A DNA stretch of 64,000 bases from Buchnera aphidicola str. G002 (Myzus persicae) (GCF_000521565.1 NZ_CP002701.1:496001-560000), one strand, 5' to 3'; positions 42,153-55,276 are shown, numbered from the stretch's first letter. A program made the numbers and translations. The notes: generated from the letters alone by a model not told the origin.

Positions 42153-42175
42153 ATTACTACTATACTAGTAGTAAT
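42153..42175 (+). terminator. Hairpin between htpG and adk
   Basis: Perfect 10-base stem ATTACTACTA / TAGTAGTAAT with a three-base loop, just after htpG and followed by CTTAAGATTAAT. Strong hairpin but without a clean T run. Confidence 0.5.
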
Positions 42176-42235
42176 CTTAAGATTAATAAATATGTATCTA
42201 ACATTAAAATTAGATAAAATAAATAAGAAATCATC

Positions 42236-42889
42236 ATGCGTATTATTTTACTAGGTGCACCTGGTACAGGAAAAGGAACACAAGGAAAGTTTATTACAGA
42301 AAAATATAATATTCCAAAAATATCTACAGGTGACATATTAAGAGAAAGCATCTATGCACAAGATACATTTGGGAAAATGATTCAAAAAACAGTTGAAAAG
42401 GGCAAATTAGTTTCTGATAAAATTGTTTGTGATTTAATTAAAATTAGAATTCAAAAAAAAGATTGTATTAATGGTTTTATATTAGATGGTTTTCCAAGAA
42501 CTATTGAACAAGCTCATTATTTATCCAATAATAAAATTAAAATAGATTATGTTTTAGAATTCATAGTCCCATACAAATTAATATTAGAACGTATTTCAGG
42601 AAGGAGAATACATCTTCAATCAGGAAGAATATATCATATAAAATTTCATCCACCTAAAATTGAGAATCAAGATGATCTAACTGGAGAGTCATTAATTACA
42701 AGAGAAGATGACAAAAAAGAAAGTGTAGAAAAAAGATTAAAGGAATACGAAAAATTGACTCACTCAGTTGTTAATTATTATAAAAATCAAAAAAAAATAG
42801 GAAATATAAAATTTTTTAAAATTAATGGAATAAATTCATCATCAATTATTAAAAATCAAATAGAAGGAATATTAAAAAAACACTTTTAA
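42236..42889 (+). CDS. adk: Adenylate kinase
   Basis: Interconverts ATP + AMP and 2 ADP. It has 217 residues (E. coli 214). P-loop GAPGTGKGTQ at 7-16, AMP-site STGDILR, FPRT in DGFPRTIEQA, and the long LID with GRRIHLQSGRIYH and DDKKESVEKRL. It follows htpG as in E. coli. Confidence 0.97.
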   Translation: MRIILLGAPGTGKGTQGKFITEKYNIPKISTGDILRESIYAQDTFGKMIQKTVEKGKLVSDKIVCDLIKIRIQKKDCINGFILDGFPRTIEQAHYLSNNKIKIDYVLEFIVPYKLILERISGRRIHLQSGRIYHIKFHPPKIENQDDLTGESLITREDDKKESVEKRLKEYEKLTHSVVNYYKNQKKIGNIKFFKINGINSSSIIKNQIEGILKKHF

Positions 42890-42917
42890 TGGATAACAAA
42901 AAAAATATAAAATATTT

Positions 42918-42991
42918 TGCGTTCTACAGGATTTGAACCTGTGACCTACGGCTTAGAAGGCCGTTGCTCTATCCAACTGAGCTAAGAACGC
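42918..42991 (-). tRNA. argU: tRNA-Arg (UCU)
   Basis: A 74-base cloverleaf with acceptor stem GCGTTCT/AGAACGC, loop CTTCTAA (anticodon TCT, reads AGA/AGG), T loop TTCAAAT and discriminator A. Very similar to E. coli argU. Unlike the initiator tRNA in this window, CCA is not encoded: the bases after position 73 are AAA. AGA is the favoured Arg codon in this AT-rich genome, so this is a major tRNA. Confidence 0.97.
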
Positions 42992-43154
42992 ATAAATAAT
43001 TATTATATTAAAATCTCAAACATTAATATAATATATATGAAACTAAATTGCTATTAATATTTTTTAATATCTCTAATAATCTGTAAATATATTAAACTAA
43101 TCTCTTATATATTTATCTTTAATAATACATAAAAATTAATCGAGTTATTTACTA
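42992..43154. other. Divergent spacer tRNA-Arg / folD
   Basis: About 160 AT-rich bases without a gene. A minus-strand TATAAT at 43002-43007 is placed sensibly as a tRNA -10, but no good -35 is found at the right distance. Confidence 0.4.
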
Positions 43155-44012
43155 ATGTCAGCAATAATTATAGATGGTAATAAAATATCAAAAAAAATAC
43201 AATTGAATATTTTAAAAAAAGTTAATAAAAGAAAAAAAAATGGTAAAAAAATACCGGGATTAGCTATGATTTTAGTAGGGGAAAATACACCCTCTAAAAT
43301 TTATGTAAACAAAAAAAAAATAGCATGTAAAAACGTTGGATTTTTTTCAGAATGTTGGAATTTTCCTGAAAACGCTAATGAAATTGATATACTAAATTTG
43401 ATTAAACAATTAAATAATAACAAAAATATAGATGGAATTTTAATACAACTACCACTACCTCAACAAATTAACCATGTAAAAATTCTAAGTAGTATTAATC
43501 CAGATAAAGACGTAGATGGTTTTCATCCATATAATACAGGCTCTTTATGTCAAAGAACACCAAAGCTAAGAGCGTGTACACCCAAAGGTATTATAACCAT
43601 GTTACAATATTATAATATTAAAACTCATGGATTACATGCCGTCATGGTCGGAGCATCGAACTTAGTTGGAAGACCTATGAGTCTAGAACTATTATTGGCA
43701 GGATGTACAACAACTGTTACACATAAATTTACTCATGACTTAAAAAAACATGTAGAAAATGCTGATTTATTAATTGTAGCAGTAGGTAAAGCAAAATTTT
43801 TAAAAGGGGAATGGATTAAAAAAGGCTCTATAGTTGTAGATGTTGGTATTAATCGTTTAAATAACGGGAATATAGTTGGTGATGTAGATTTTGAATCAGC
43901 ATATTTAAAAGCATCTTATATCACACCTGTTCCTGGAGGTGTTGGTCCTATGACTGTGGCCACATTATTACAAAATACATTAGAAGCATGTGAAAAGTAT
44001 CATGATCATTAA
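43155..44012 (+). CDS. folD: FolD bifunctional methylene-THF dehydrogenase / cyclohydrolase
   Basis: Converts 5,10-methylene-THF to 10-formyl-THF, the formyl donor for initiator Met-tRNA (Fmt) and purines. It has 285 residues (E. coli 288). The catalytic Lys lies in [31 protein letters not shown] and [15 protein letters not shown] are family signatures. A run of ten A (43311-43320) encodes part of the active-site region. It is convergent with cysS, 24 bases apart. Confidence 0.97.
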   Translation: MSAIIIDGNKISKKIQLNILKKVNKRKKNGKKIPGLAMILVGENTPSKIYVNKKKIACKNVGFFSECWNFPENANEIDILNLIKQLNNNKNIDGILIQLPLPQQINHVKILSSINPDKDVDGFHPYNTGSLCQRTPKLRACTPKGIITMLQYYNIKTHGLHAVMVGASNLVGRPMSLELLLAGCTTTVTHKFTHDLKKHVENADLLIVAVGKAKFLKGEWIKKGSIVVDVGINRLNNGNIVGDVDFESAYLKASYITPVPGGVGPMTVATLLQNTLEACEKYHDH

Positions 44013-44036
44013 TAAAAATAATATAATAGTTTTTTA

Positions 44037-45422
44037 TTATTTTTTACGCCATATTGTTTTATCATGTAAATCTTCTAAAACTATATCTAAAGATAGAAGC
44101 GTTTTTCTTAAATTATCTGCTTCTTTCCATAATTTACACTGTCTAGCAATGTTTCTTTTATTTATTAAATATTCAATTTTTTTAATCATAGATTCAGTTA
44201 ATCTAGATTTTTCTTGTAAAAAACTTTCTGGATCTTGTAATAAAAAACCTAAAGTATTAGCTAAATTTCGTAATATAAAAGATAATTTATTTGCTTTGAA
44301 CATATTTTGTTTTTTTAAAAAATTAATTTCTTTTGCTAATTTAAAAAAAATAGAAAAAACTGTAGGAGTATTAAAATCATCATTCATCGCTTGATGAAAA
44401 TCATCAATAAAATGACTGCCTTCAATAGTATCAGAATTTGGATTAGTATTATATAATGCTGTATATAAATATTTTAATGATGTATATGATTGTTGCAAAT
44501 TTTTTTCAGAATAATCAATAGGATGTCGATAATGCGTTGATAGAAAAAAATAACGTAAAACTTCAGCATTATAGTTTTTTAAAACATCTCTAAGAAGATA
44601 TACGTTACCTAAAGATTTAGACATTTTTTTATTATTGACCATTAAAACACCAGTATGCATCCAAAAATTTACTATTGATTTTTTATTAAAACATATCGAT
44701 TGAGATCTTTCATTTTCATGATGAGGAAAAAGAAGATCAGATCCACCTCCATGAATATCTATAGAATTTTTAAAAAAAACACTAGTAATAGTACTACATT
44801 CAATATGCCAACCAGGACGGCCTTTTCCCCATGGAGAATGCCAAGAATGTTCTTCTTTTTTAGAATTTTTCCACAGAACAAAATCTAAAGGATTTTTTTT
44901 AAAATTATTTAATGGGACACGCGATCCAGATTTTAGTGATTTTAAAACTTGACCAGATAAAATTCCATAATAAGGATAACTATCCACGGAAAAAATAACA
45001 TCATTTTTTTCATTTATATATGCATGTTGTTTTTTTAATAAAATGAGGATCATATTAATAATATGATTAATATGATTTGTAACACACGGTTCTTCATCAG
45101 GAGGTAAAATACCTAATGAAAAAAAATCTTTATGCATTTCTTTTATCATTGAAGAAGTTAAAACATTCAAATCAATTTTTTCTTTTATTGATTTTAAAAC
45201 AATCTTATCATCAATATCAGTAATATTACGAATATATTTTACTTGAAAACCAGAATAACGCAAATAACGCATTATCATATCAAAAGCAACAAAGGTACGT
45301 CCATGACCAATATGACAAAAATCATATACCGTTACTCCGCATACATATAAATTAATCTTATTTTTTTCAATAGATTTAAAAATTTCTTTTTTTCTAGTAA
45401 GTGTATTAAAAATTTTTAACAT
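44037..45422 (-). CDS. cysS: Cysteinyl-tRNA synthetase
   Basis: Class I aminoacyl-tRNA synthetase. It has 461 residues, the E. coli length. The N-terminal zinc Cys lies in [10 protein letters not shown], the HIGH motif in CHIGHGRT, further zinc ligands in WHIECS and HHENE, and the KMSKS motif in [10 protein letters not shown] near 268. It has its own upstream spacer. It neighbours folD as in E. coli. Confidence 0.97.
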   Translation of the reverse strand: MLKIFNTLTRKKEIFKSIEKNKINLYVCGVTVYDFCHIGHGRTFVAFDMIMRYLRYSGFQVKYIRNITDIDDKIVLKSIKEKIDLNVLTSSMIKEMHKDFFSLGILPPDEEPCVTNHINHIINMILILLKKQHAYINEKNDVIFSVDSYPYYGILSGQVLKSLKSGSRVPLNNFKKNPLDFVLWKNSKKEEHSWHSPWGKGRPGWHIECSTITSVFFKNSIDIHGGGSDLLFPHHENERSQSICFNKKSIVNFWMHTGVLMVNNKKMSKSLGNVYLLRDVLKNYNAEVLRYFFLSTHYRHPIDYSEKNLQQSYTSLKYLYTALYNTNPNSDTIEGSHFIDDFHQAMNDDFNTPTVFSIFFKLAKEINFLKKQNMFKANKLSFILRNLANTLGFLLQDPESFLQEKSRLTESMIKKIEYLINKRNIARQCKLWKEADNLRKTLLSLDIVLEDLHDKTIWRKK

Positions 45423-45720
45423 GATGTATATCCTAAAAAAATATATTTATAGAAAATAACATAAAATATATTATTTTCTATATTATCAATATGTTAAACT
45501 GATAATTTATTATTTATTAGAAGCATTAATACAAGAATATTTTAAAAATCTTTTAATATGTTATATAGATCAAGTTGCTATTATTTAAATAAAAAATAGA
45601 TTATACATTAACTTAATTATATAATTATTCAAATACTTTAAAAATTTTATTAAGAATCAATAAAAAATAGTTTTTTAACTATAGAATATTTTATTGTAAA
45701 AAACAAATATGGAATTCATC
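45423..45720. other. AT-rich divergent spacer cysS / ybeD
   Basis: About 300 bases with no recognisable gene on either strand. A short open stretch (about 45490-45590, ending VAII) resembles nothing I know and is probably chance or very old debris. It must hold the promoters for cysS and ybeD. Confidence 0.4.
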
Positions 45721-45984
45721 ATGCAAACAAAATTAAGAGAAATGTTAAAATTCCCTTGTTTTTTTACTTATAAGATCATAGGCTTAGCTCAGCCTGAACT
45801 TATTGACCAAATAATAAAAGTCATTCAGATTCAGATTCCTGGCGATTACACACCTCAAGTTAAATCAAGTAACAGAGGCAATTATCTTTCTGTTTCTATT
45901 ACAATATGTGCTAAAAATTTTGAACAAATTGAAATTTTATATCATGAAATTAGCAAAATTAATATAGTTAGAATGGTTTTATAA
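45721..45984 (+). CDS. ybeD: YbeD family protein (DUF493)
   Basis: Small ACT-like-fold protein of poorly known role. The ATG at 45721 gives 87 residues, the E. coli length; an ATG four codons upstream is in frame. Conserved: [35 protein letters not shown] and the C-terminal INIVRMVL. In E. coli it lies between dacA and lipB, not far from cspE; dacA and lipB are absent here. Confidence 0.93.
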   Translation: MQTKLREMLKFPCFFTYKIIGLAQPELIDQIIKVIQIQIPGDYTPQVKSSNRGNYLSVSITICAKNFEQIEILYHEISKINIVRMVL

Positions 45985-45999
45985 AAAATATTTTTTTAA

Positions 46000-46032
46000 T
46001 ATAGTACAGCCCTATTAAAGAGCCGTACTATA
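46000..46032. terminator. Hairpin between convergent ybeD and cspE
   Basis: Eight-base inverted repeat TATAGTAC / GTACTATA with A/T-rich flanks on both sides, suited to stop transcription from either side. Confidence 0.5.
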
Positions 46033-46100
46033 AATAACATATTTATATTTAATACAAAAAAAAAGATTTATTTGAATACTATTTTAAAACTTTTAAAAGC

Positions 46101-46310
46101 TTATAAACTGACTACATTAGCAGCAGATGGTCCTTTTGCTCCTTCGGTAATTTCGAATTCCACACTTTGACCTTCTGCTAAAGTTTTGAATCCATTGCTT
46201 TGTATAGCTGAAAAATGAACAAATACGTCCTTACTTCCATCTTCTGGTGTAATAAAACCAAAACCTTTAGATTCATTAAACCACTTCACATTACCTTTAA
46301 TCTTGGACAT
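46101..46310 (-). CDS. cspE: Cold-shock family RNA chaperone CspE
   Basis: Single OB-fold RNA chaperone and antiterminator. The 69 residues are nearly identical to E. coli CspE (starts [22 protein letters not shown]1 KGFGFI, RNP2 VFVHFSAI). Residue changes are few compared with most proteins here, showing strong constraint and probably high expression. An AAGGT ribosome site precedes the ATG. It lies downstream of the rRNA operon terminator on the same strand. Confidence 0.97.
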   Translation of the reverse strand: MSKIKGNVKWFNESKGFGFITPEDGSKDVFVHFSAIQSNGFKTLAEGQSVEFEITEGAKGPSAANVVSL

Positions 46311-46477
46311 CTATATTACCTTCACATAAAAAATATACTAAATTGAAAAAACAGATTTATAAATGATTTTTTTTGATAAATACTTAATCTAAAAAATCAT
46401 TATTTAAAAAAAATTAAATTCTAAATAGATTAACATGTAAATGAGCTCTTAGCTAGAAAGTAATTTATTTTAAATAC

Positions 46478-46506
46478 AAAAAAACCCGAAAAAAATTTCG
46501 GGTTTT
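46478..46506 (-). terminator. Rho-independent terminator of the rrl-rrf operon
   Basis: Stem AAAACCCGAAA / TTTCGGGTTTT (46481-46491 with 46496-46506) with a four-base loop; on the minus strand it is followed by a T run (A run 46478-46484). It lies immediately after the 5S gene. Confidence 0.85.
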
Positions 46507-46509
46507 TTT

Positions 46510-46628
46510 TGCCTGGATTGGACCTACTCTCACACGGGGAGACCCCGTACTACCATCGGCGTTGAAGCGTTTCACTTCTGAGTTCGGAATGGATTCAGGT
46601 GGTACCACTACACTATTTTTACCAGGCA
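46510..46628 (-). rRNA. rrf: 5S ribosomal RNA
   Basis: A 119-base minus-strand segment with pairing ends (TGCCTGG at the 5' end, CCAGGCA at the 3' end) and the conserved 5S core including GAACTCAGAAGTGAAACGC and CCCATGCGAGAGTAGG-like loops. It lies about 100 bases after the 23S gene. Much less AT-rich than its surroundings. Confidence 0.96.
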
Positions 46629-46729
46629 TTTTAATAAATTTTGTGTTATTAAAATACATTCATACAGTAATAAATTCAGTAAAACAAGCTTTTTTATTAA
46701 ATTTATTTTAAAAACACCTCTGGTGTTGT

Positions 46730-49651
<2,922 letters not shown>

Positions 49652-49700
49652 TTACAACCCACAGGTGTTTTTCTAAAAATAAGTTATTTATGCTTGTTTT

Positions 49701-49717
49701 CCGAATTTTTAAAGAGC
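49701..49717 (-). promoter_or_regulatory. boxA antitermination element before 23S
   Basis: Minus-strand GCTCTTTAAAAATT, matching the rRNA leader and spacer boxA of enterobacteria (G-CTCTTTAA-AATT). It lies between tRNA-Glu and the 23S gene. This is the RNA site for NusB-NusE; nusB is in this window. Confidence 0.7.
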
Positions 49718-49817
49718 TTTGTTATTTTTTAATTTTAACTTATTTTAAAAGTTATCTTGAGAATAACATAATAATTTAAATTAGTATATATTTATTTCAT
49801 AAATAATTTTTATTTAT

Positions 49818-49890
49818 CGTCCCCTAGGGGATTTGAACCCCTGTTGCCGCCGTGAAAGGGCGATGTCCTAGACCTCTAGACGAAGGGGAC
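49818..49890 (-). tRNA. gltT: tRNA-Glu (UUC)
   Basis: A 73-base cloverleaf with acceptor GTCCCCT/AGGGGAC, loop CTTTCAC (anticodon TTC), T loop TTCGAAT and discriminator G, almost the E. coli gene. CCA is not encoded (CGAT follows the acceptor). It is the first gene of the operon gltT-rrl-rrf. The wobble U should be 2-thiolated through the Tus relay (tusE in this window). Confidence 0.97.
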
Positions 49891-49943
49891 TAGTTTTTTC
49901 TATATTTTTAAAATTATTGTTTTTTTATTAAATAACACTATAA

Positions 49944-49971
49944 ATAATACAGATCGAAAAAAAAGAGTCAA
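49944..49971 (-). promoter_or_regulatory. rRNA operon promoter (gltT-rrl-rrf)
   Basis: Minus-strand TTGACT (49966-49971), 16-base spacer, TATTAT (49944-49949). The 16-base spacing is characteristic of strong rRNA P1 promoters. The predicted start is about 45 bases before the tRNA 5' end. One of the best promoter matches in the window. Confidence 0.7.
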
Positions 49972-50053
49972 GTATTTTCTTCTTTATTAGTAAAAAATTA
50001 AAATATTTATAAAAATACAATTACAAACTGTTAATATTTAATAAAAAAATCTT

Positions 50054-50887
50054 TTATATATTAAAATTTTTATTTAGATGATCAATAATATAATCTGTTT
50101 CTGGAAGCTTGTTATGCCATAAAAAAAAAGAATGAGCAGCCTGAAAAACTAACATGCCTATTCCATTAGAAAAAAAAGTAGCTCCTATTTTAATACACCA
50201 ATTAATAAAAGGTGTGTTATCTTTTTGATAATTCATATCATAAAAAAAAGTATTAGAAGAAAGAAAAGATAAAGGAACAAAATTATCTTTTTTTTCAATA
50301 TTTTTCGATGTTGCGTTAATAACTAAATCAAAATATTTTATTTGTGATGAAAATTGATCAAATATATTTATATTTCCATATTTATTAAATTGAAAAACTA
50401 ATTTTTGAGCATTTGAGAAAGTTCTATTTGAAATAAATATTGAACAACCAAATGATAAAAGAGGAAAGATAACACCTTTTACTGCTCCACCAGCACCAAT
50501 TATTAATATTGAATATTTTCTTTTTATAAAATTTAATCGAATTAAATCAGATAATAATCCTATACCATCTGTATTATCACCTAAAATACATGTATCATCT
50601 ATTTTTTTTAATGTGTTAACAGATTGAGCAATTTTAGCTCTTTCAGTTAATTTATTAGAGAAAAGATAAGCTTGTTCTTTAAACGGTGCAGTAATATTAG
50701 CTCCTTGACCATTTTTTTTAAAAAAATTACATAAAACAAAAGCAAAATCACTGAACGAAACATTCACTGCTGTATAAATATGAAAAAAACCTGTTTGTTT
50801 TGAAAAAAAATGATGAATTTGAGGAGATTTACTATGATCAATAGGGTTTCCAAATAAAGCGTAATTAAATTTTTTATATTTAAACAT
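50054..50887 (-). CDS. aroE: Shikimate dehydrogenase
   Basis: NADPH-dependent reduction of 3-dehydroshikimate to shikimate in aromatic amino-acid synthesis, important for provisioning the aphid host. It has 277 residues (E. coli 272). Substrate motif NPIDHSKSPQIHHFF near 15-29, catalytic Lys in NITAPFKEQAY, NADP loop IGAGGAVKG near 126, NRTFSNAQKL, and NGIGMLVFQAA near the end. It overlaps tsaC by 8 bases. A Chi octamer lies inside it (50487-50494). Confidence 0.97.
   Translation of the reverse strand: MFKYKKFNYALFGNPIDHSKSPQIHHFFSKQTGFFHIYTAVNVSFSDFAFVLCNFFKKNGQGANITAPFKEQAYLFSNKLTERAKIAQSVNTLKKIDDTCILGDNTDGIGLLSDLIRLNFIKRKYSILIIGAGGAVKGVIFPLLSFGCSIFISNRTFSNAQKLVFQFNKYGNINIFDQFSSQIKYFDLVINATSKNIEKKDNFVPLSFLSSNTFFYDMNYQKDNTPFINWCIKIGATFFSNGIGMLVFQAAHSFFLWHNKLPETDYIIDHLNKNFNI
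50487..50494 (-). other. Chi octamer (GCTGGTGG) within aroE
   Basis: The E. coli RecBCD recognition octamer occurs on the minus strand inside the aroE nucleotide-binding loop codons (Gly-Ala-Gly-Gly). It is the only copy I noticed, and the coding constraint could explain it. Confidence 0.5.
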
Positions 50888-51452
50888 TTCGGATCAATTT
50901 TCCATTAATAATATTAATTATCTGAGAAGGATTTTTTTCATTTCCTATCTTTCCATTTAACAATGGAAAATCTTTACCAAAATTTTTTAAAACTTCTTCA
51001 CGAGTCATACATGGACTCATATTCGTAATATTAGCACTTGTAGATATTAAAGCTTTTCCAAAAGCATTACATAATTTTATTATGTCAATATGAGCACTTA
51101 TACGAACGGCGACAGTATTAAATTTCCCAGTTAGCCAGTAAGGTACTCGCGGATGTGCTGGAAGTAAAAAAGTAAATGGACCAGGCCAATGAAAAAAAAT
51201 TTTTTCTTTTTGTTTTTTTAATAAATTGTTTTCATTAATATACATTTTTATTTGATTAAAATCTGAAGCTACTAGTATGAATCCTTTTTCTATATTTCTT
51301 TTTTTTAAATATAATAATTTTTTTACAGCTTTCTCACTATTAGGATCACAACCGAGTCCAAACATAGATTCTGTAGGATATGCTATTACATTTTCACTAT
51401 TTAGCATATACACACAATAAAGCAATGAATTTGGAAAATAATATTCTTCCAT
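50880..51452 (-). CDS. tsaC: Threonylcarbamoyl-AMP synthase TsaC
   Basis: Makes threonylcarbamoyl-AMP from Thr, bicarbonate and ATP for t6A37 modification of ANN-decoding tRNAs. It has 190 residues, the E. coli length. YrdC-fold motifs: AYPTESMFGLGCDP, the PGPFTFLLPA segment, VAVRISAH and LISTSANIT. Translationally coupled with aroE. The yrdD gene between smg and tsaC in E. coli is gone. Confidence 0.95.
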   Translation of the reverse strand: MEEYYFPNSLLYCVYMLNSENVIAYPTESMFGLGCDPNSEKAVKKLLYLKKRNIEKGFILVASDFNQIKMYINENNLLKKQKEKIFFHWPGPFTFLLPAHPRVPYWLTGKFNTVAVRISAHIDIIKLCNAFGKALISTSANITNMSPCMTREEVLKNFGKDFPLLNGKIGNEKNPSQIINIINGKLIRNV

Positions 51453-51506
51453 TAATGTTTTCTCACCATAAAAAAATTATATTATTTTTTTATTAAAATA
51501 AAATTT

Positions 51507-51980
51507 TTAATGAATTATTTCTGATTGAAAATTAAATAATAAATTTTCAAGTTTATGATAAATTTCTTTGCATCCCGGTACATTGAATAATACAATTAAT
51601 ATAATCCATTTTAAATCTTCAATATTTAATTCATTCACATCTAAATCCATAATTCTTTCAATAATCATTTCACGTGTGTCTAACTTTAATATTTCTAATT
51701 GTTCTAAAAAAAGTATGAAGCCACGACAATCAGAATTTAATTTAAAAGATTCTTCTAGCGTATAAATTCGAATTGAAATCTGATTAGATAATGAATTCAT
51801 AGGAGAAATAATATTTTTTTTATAAGAAGATAAATTTTTTAACCAACGTAAAGCATCATAAATATCTTTTTGTTGAAATCCGATATCTGATAAATCATTT
51901 GTTAAACTGTCATAATCAATGGCAATTTTTGATTCACCATGTACATAATTTTCAAACAAATATATTAATATATCAAACAT
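51507..51980 (-). CDS. smg: Smg protein (DUF494)
   Basis: Conserved protein of unknown function linked to def-fmt in many gammaproteobacteria. The ATG at 51980 gives 157 residues, the E. coli length, and is preceded by TGAGGA at good spacing; a GTG five codons upstream is in frame but overlaps that site. Conserved: CRGFILFLEQLE, REMIIERIMDLD and DLKWIILIVLFNVPG. First of smg-tsaC-aroE; dprA, present upstream in E. coli, is missing. Confidence 0.94.
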   Translation of the reverse strand: MFDILIYLFENYVHGESKIAIDYDSLTNDLSDIGFQQKDIYDALRWLKNLSSYKKNIISPMNSLSNQISIRIYTLEESFKLNSDCRGFILFLEQLEILKLDTREMIIERIMDLDVNELNIEDLKWIILIVLFNVPGCKEIYHKLENLLFNFQSEIIH

Positions 51981-52223
51981 TACATCCTCAAACACATATT
52001 AAAAAATTTAAATATTTAGTAATATATTCTACATATAGATTTTTTATAAATATTATTAATATATATAACATGTAAAATATTGTGATGTATTGTAAATAAA
52101 TTTTACTCAAAATTGTATTATCAAAAACAATACCTTTTTAAAAATAAAACGATAGTAAACTTTTAATTATAATAAAAAAGTTTATACTAATATATAAAAT
52201 TCAATAATTTTACATTTAAATAT
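51981..52223. other. Divergent spacer smg / def
   Basis: About 240 AT-rich bases with no gene visible; dprA normally lies here in E. coli. It carries the promoters of both directions. Several TATAAT-like strings occur, none with a convincing partner. Confidence 0.4.
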
Positions 52224-52736
52224 ATGTCTTTGTTAAAAATACTACATTATCCAGATGAACGTTTAAGATTGATTGCAAAACCTGTACATAAAATCAATAA
52301 ACAAATACAAAATATTGTCAATGATATGATTGATACCATGCATCAAGAAGAAGGCATCGGTTTAGCAGCAATTCAAGTTAATATTCCCCTACAAATTATA
52401 GTTATTAGTAAAATAGAACAACAAAAAGATTATTTAATACTTATTAATCCAAAAATCATTAAAAAAGAAGGAAAGATTAGTATTGAAGAAGGATGTTTAT
52501 CAATTCCAGAATATCGTGCTTTTGTACCAAGAGCGGATTATATAAAAGTTCAAGCAATAAATTTATATGGTCAAAAAATAGAAATAGAAGCACATTCTAT
52601 AGTATCTATTTGTATACAACACGAGATAGATCATCTTAAAGGTAAACTTTTTATTGATTATTTATCACAGTTCAAGCAAGAAAGAATTAAAAAAAAATTA
52701 CAAAAATCTGTGAAAAGAAATCAAAAAAAATATTAA
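52224..52736 (+). CDS. def: Peptide deformylase
   Basis: Metalloenzyme removing the formyl group from nascent proteins. It has 170 residues (E. coli 169). All three motifs are present: GIGLAAIQV near 44-52, [10 protein letters not shown] near 88-97 (metal Cys) and [12 protein letters not shown] near 132-143 (metal His pair and catalytic Glu). Forms an operon with fmt, 15 bases apart. Confidence 0.97.
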   Translation: MSLLKILHYPDERLRLIAKPVHKINKQIQNIVNDMIDTMHQEEGIGLAAIQVNIPLQIIVISKIEQQKDYLILINPKIIKKEGKISIEEGCLSIPEYRAFVPRADYIKVQAINLYGQKIEIEAHSIVSICIQHEIDHLKGKLFIDYLSQFKQERIKKKLQKSVKRNQKKY

Positions 52737-52751
52737 AGGAATTAAGGAAAT

Positions 52752-53696
52752 TTGAATAAATTAAAAATTATTTTTGCTGGAACTGCATATTTTTCTGCAG
52801 AACATCTAAAAGCATTAATTAATTCTTCACATAATATAATATTAGTCATTAGTCAGCCTGATCTTCCCTCTGGAAGAGGGCAGAAAATTATTTTTTCTCC
52901 TGTTAAAAAAATATCTATAAATAATAAAATTCCCATTTATCAACCCAAAGATTTAAATGATAAATGTTTTCAAAAAAAACTCTTGCAATTAAATGCAGAC
53001 ATTATGATAGTAGTATCTTATGGTCAAATAATACCAAAAAAAATTCTGACCATGTTTCCAAAAGGTTGCATTAATGTTCATGCATCACTATTACCTAGAT
53101 GGAGGGGAGCAACTCCGATTCAATCAGCAATTTTATATGGTGATAAAGAAACAGGTATTAGTATTATTAAAATGAATGAAAAAATTGATTCCGGTACTAT
53201 CATACATCAAATAAAATGTAATATATCAAGTCAAGATACTACTTATAGTTTATCTTTAAAACTAATAAAAATTGGAATTCAAGCATTATTCGAAGTCCTA
53301 GAAAAAATTATTAAAAATAAAATTGTTGAAAAAAAACAAAATCAAAAAAACGTAATTTTATCAAAAAAAATTTATAAAAAAGATGGACTCTTAAACTGGA
53401 ATGATAAAGCTAAAAAATTAGAACGATTAATAAGAGCATTTAATCCTTGGCCTATTTGTTATTTTATAATAGAAAATCAATTAATTAAAGTATGGCAAGC
53501 AAAACTCGTTCCTCTAGAAAAAAAAAATTTTCATATAGGAGAAATTATATCAGCTAATGATGATGGAATTCAAATAAATACATCTTATCAAATATTAAAA
53601 ATTGAAAAAATACAATTATCTGGAAAAAAAATTATGGATGTTAAAAATATACTTCTTTCAAAAAAGAAATTATTTAAAATTGGAACTATTATATAA
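52752..53696 (+). CDS. fmt: Methionyl-tRNA formyltransferase
   Basis: Formylates initiator Met-tRNA with 10-formyl-THF. It has 314 residues (E. coli 315). It starts with TTG at 52752, supported by AAGGAAA just upstream and by alignment of NKLKIIFAGT. The catalytic region HASLLPRWRGATPIQSAIL is near 110-128. Substrate tRNA, folate enzyme FolD and deformylase are all encoded in this window. The rsmB-trkA genes that follow in E. coli are absent. Confidence 0.96.
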   Translation: MNKLKIIFAGTAYFSAEHLKALINSSHNIILVISQPDLPSGRGQKIIFSPVKKISINNKIPIYQPKDLNDKCFQKKLLQLNADIMIVVSYGQIIPKKILTMFPKGCINVHASLLPRWRGATPIQSAILYGDKETGISIIKMNEKIDSGTIIHQIKCNISSQDTTYSLSLKLIKIGIQALFEVLEKIIKNKIVEKKQNQKNVILSKKIYKKDGLLNWNDKAKKLERLIRAFNPWPICYFIIENQLIKVWQAKLVPLEKKNFHIGEIISANDDGIQINTSYQILKIEKIQLSGKKIMDVKNILLSKKKLFKIGTII

Positions 53697-53721
53697 AAAA
53701 ATATCTTGTCTAAAACAGATA

Positions 53722-53746
53722 AGCAAACGGTATCTTTCCGTTTGCT
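53722..53746. terminator. Bidirectional terminator fmt / rplQ
   Basis: Nine-base stem AGCAAACGG / CCGTTTGCT with a seven-base loop, with a T-rich run downstream on the plus strand. It lies between convergent fmt and the ribosomal alpha operon. Confidence 0.75.
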
Positions 53747-53817
53747 ATAAATTATTTTTTTACTAATAAAAATTATTATATTAAATATTTTTGCAAATAT
53801 AGAGATCTTATTAAATT

Positions 53818-54210
53818 TTATTGTTCTATAATTTTTTCTTTTTTATTTTTTTTAACACGATCAACTAATTCAATATAAGCCATAGGAGCTTTATCACCAG
53901 ATCGAAATCCGCATTTTAAAATACGTGTATAACCTCCTAATCTAGAAAAAAAAGAAGGTCCTAGTATCTTAAATAATTTTGATACGATTTCATTATCACG
54001 TACACGAGAAAAAATTAATCGTCTACGAGAAACTGTATCTATTTTAGATAGAGTTATCATAGGTTCGACAATACGACGTAGTTCTTTTGCTTTTGCTAAC
54101 GTTGTTTTTATAATTTCGTGCATTAATAACGAGCATGCCATATTTTTTAACATAGCTTTAAGATGGCTACTATTTCGATTTAATTGACGACCACTTTTTC
54201 GATGTCGCAT
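53818..54210 (-). CDS. rplQ: Large-subunit ribosomal protein bL17
   Basis: Component of the 50S subunit near the exit-tunnel rim. It has 130 residues (E. coli 127). The N-terminal [20 protein letters not shown] is diagnostic. Last gene of the alpha operon (rpsM-rpsK-rpsD-rpoA-rplQ), 47 bases after rpoA and followed by a strong hairpin. Confidence 0.97.
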   Translation of the reverse strand: MRHRKSGRQLNRNSSHLKAMLKNMACSLLMHEIIKTTLAKAKELRRIVEPMITLSKIDTVSRRRLIFSRVRDNEIVSKLFKILGPSFFSRLGGYTRILKCGFRSGDKAPMAYIELVDRVKKNKKEKIIEQ

Positions 54211-54257
54211 AAATTTATTCCTTTTTATTTCAATATTAATTTAACATTAGATAGACA

Positions 54258-55247
54258 TTATTCATCAAGAATACTTGACGGCGGCCAATTTTCTAATCTC
54301 ATACCAAGAGATAAATTACGAGAAGCTAATATATCTTTGATTTCAGTTAAAGATTTTTTACCTAAATTAGGCGTTTTTAAAAGTTCTACTTCAGTTCTTT
54401 GGACTAAATCACCAATATAATGTATAGCTTCTGCTTTTAGACAATTAGCAGAACGAACTGTTAATTCTAAATCATCTACTGGACGCAATAAAATTGGATC
54501 AAATTCAGGTTTTTCTTCTTTAATCTCAGGTTCTCGTACGTCTCTTAAATCAACAAAAGCTTCTAATTGTTCAGCTAAAATAGTGGCTGCACGTCTAATA
54601 GCTTCTTCTGGATCAATAGTTCCATTAGTTTCCATTTCAATAATTAATTTATCTAAATCTGTTCTTTGTTCTACACGTGCTGCTTCTACATTATAAGAAA
54701 TTCGATCTATAGGACTATAACAAGCATCAACTAATAAACAACCTATTGGTCGTAAATCATCTTCAACATGTATTCTGGAAGAAGCAGGAATATAACCTCT
54801 TCCGCGTTGTACTTTTATTCTCATTTTAATTGAAGCATTCTCATATGTTAAGTTACAAATGACATGTTCTGGCTTGATAATTTCTACATCACCATCGTGT
54901 ATAATATCTGCTGCAGTGACAGAACCAATTCCAGATTTATTTAATGTAAGAAAAACTTCATCTTTACCATATACTTTTACAGCCAATCCTTTTAAGTTTA
55001 ACAATATTTCTAAAACATCTTCTTGTATTCCTTCTTTAGTACTATACTCATGAAGTACGCCATCTATCTCGACTTCAGTAACTGCACATCCTGGCATAGA
55101 AGAAAGAAGAATTCTGCGCAGCGCATTACCCAGTGTATGGCCAAAACCTCTTTCTAATGGTTCTAAAGTAACTTTAGTATGAGTATCACTAATTTGTTCA
55201 ATATCAACTAACCGTGGTTTTAAAAAATCCATAATAGAATTCTGCAT
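54258..55247 (-). CDS. rpoA: RNA polymerase subunit alpha
   Basis: Assembles the core polymerase and contacts UP elements and activators. The 329 residues equal the E. coli length. N-terminal dimerisation domain ([18 protein letters not shown] near 31-48), then a linker near 235-250, and a complete C-terminal domain ending in [13 protein letters not shown]. Retention of the C-terminal domain means UP-element and activator contacts remain possible. Confidence 0.98.
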   Translation of the reverse strand: MQNSIMDFLKPRLVDIEQISDTHTKVTLEPLERGFGHTLGNALRRILLSSMPGCAVTEVEIDGVLHEYSTKEGIQEDVLEILLNLKGLAVKVYGKDEVFLTLNKSGIGSVTAADIIHDGDVEIIKPEHVICNLTYENASIKMRIKVQRGRGYIPASSRIHVEDDLRPIGCLLVDACYSPIDRISYNVEAARVEQRTDLDKLIIEMETNGTIDPEEAIRRAATILAEQLEAFVDLRDVREPEIKEEKPEFDPILLRPVDDLELTVRSANCLKAEAIHYIGDLVQRTEVELLKTPNLGKKSLTEIKDILASRNLSLGMRLENWPPSSILDE

Positions 55248-55276
55248 ATGATCCTCTCTTTGAATAGTTAACTTTA

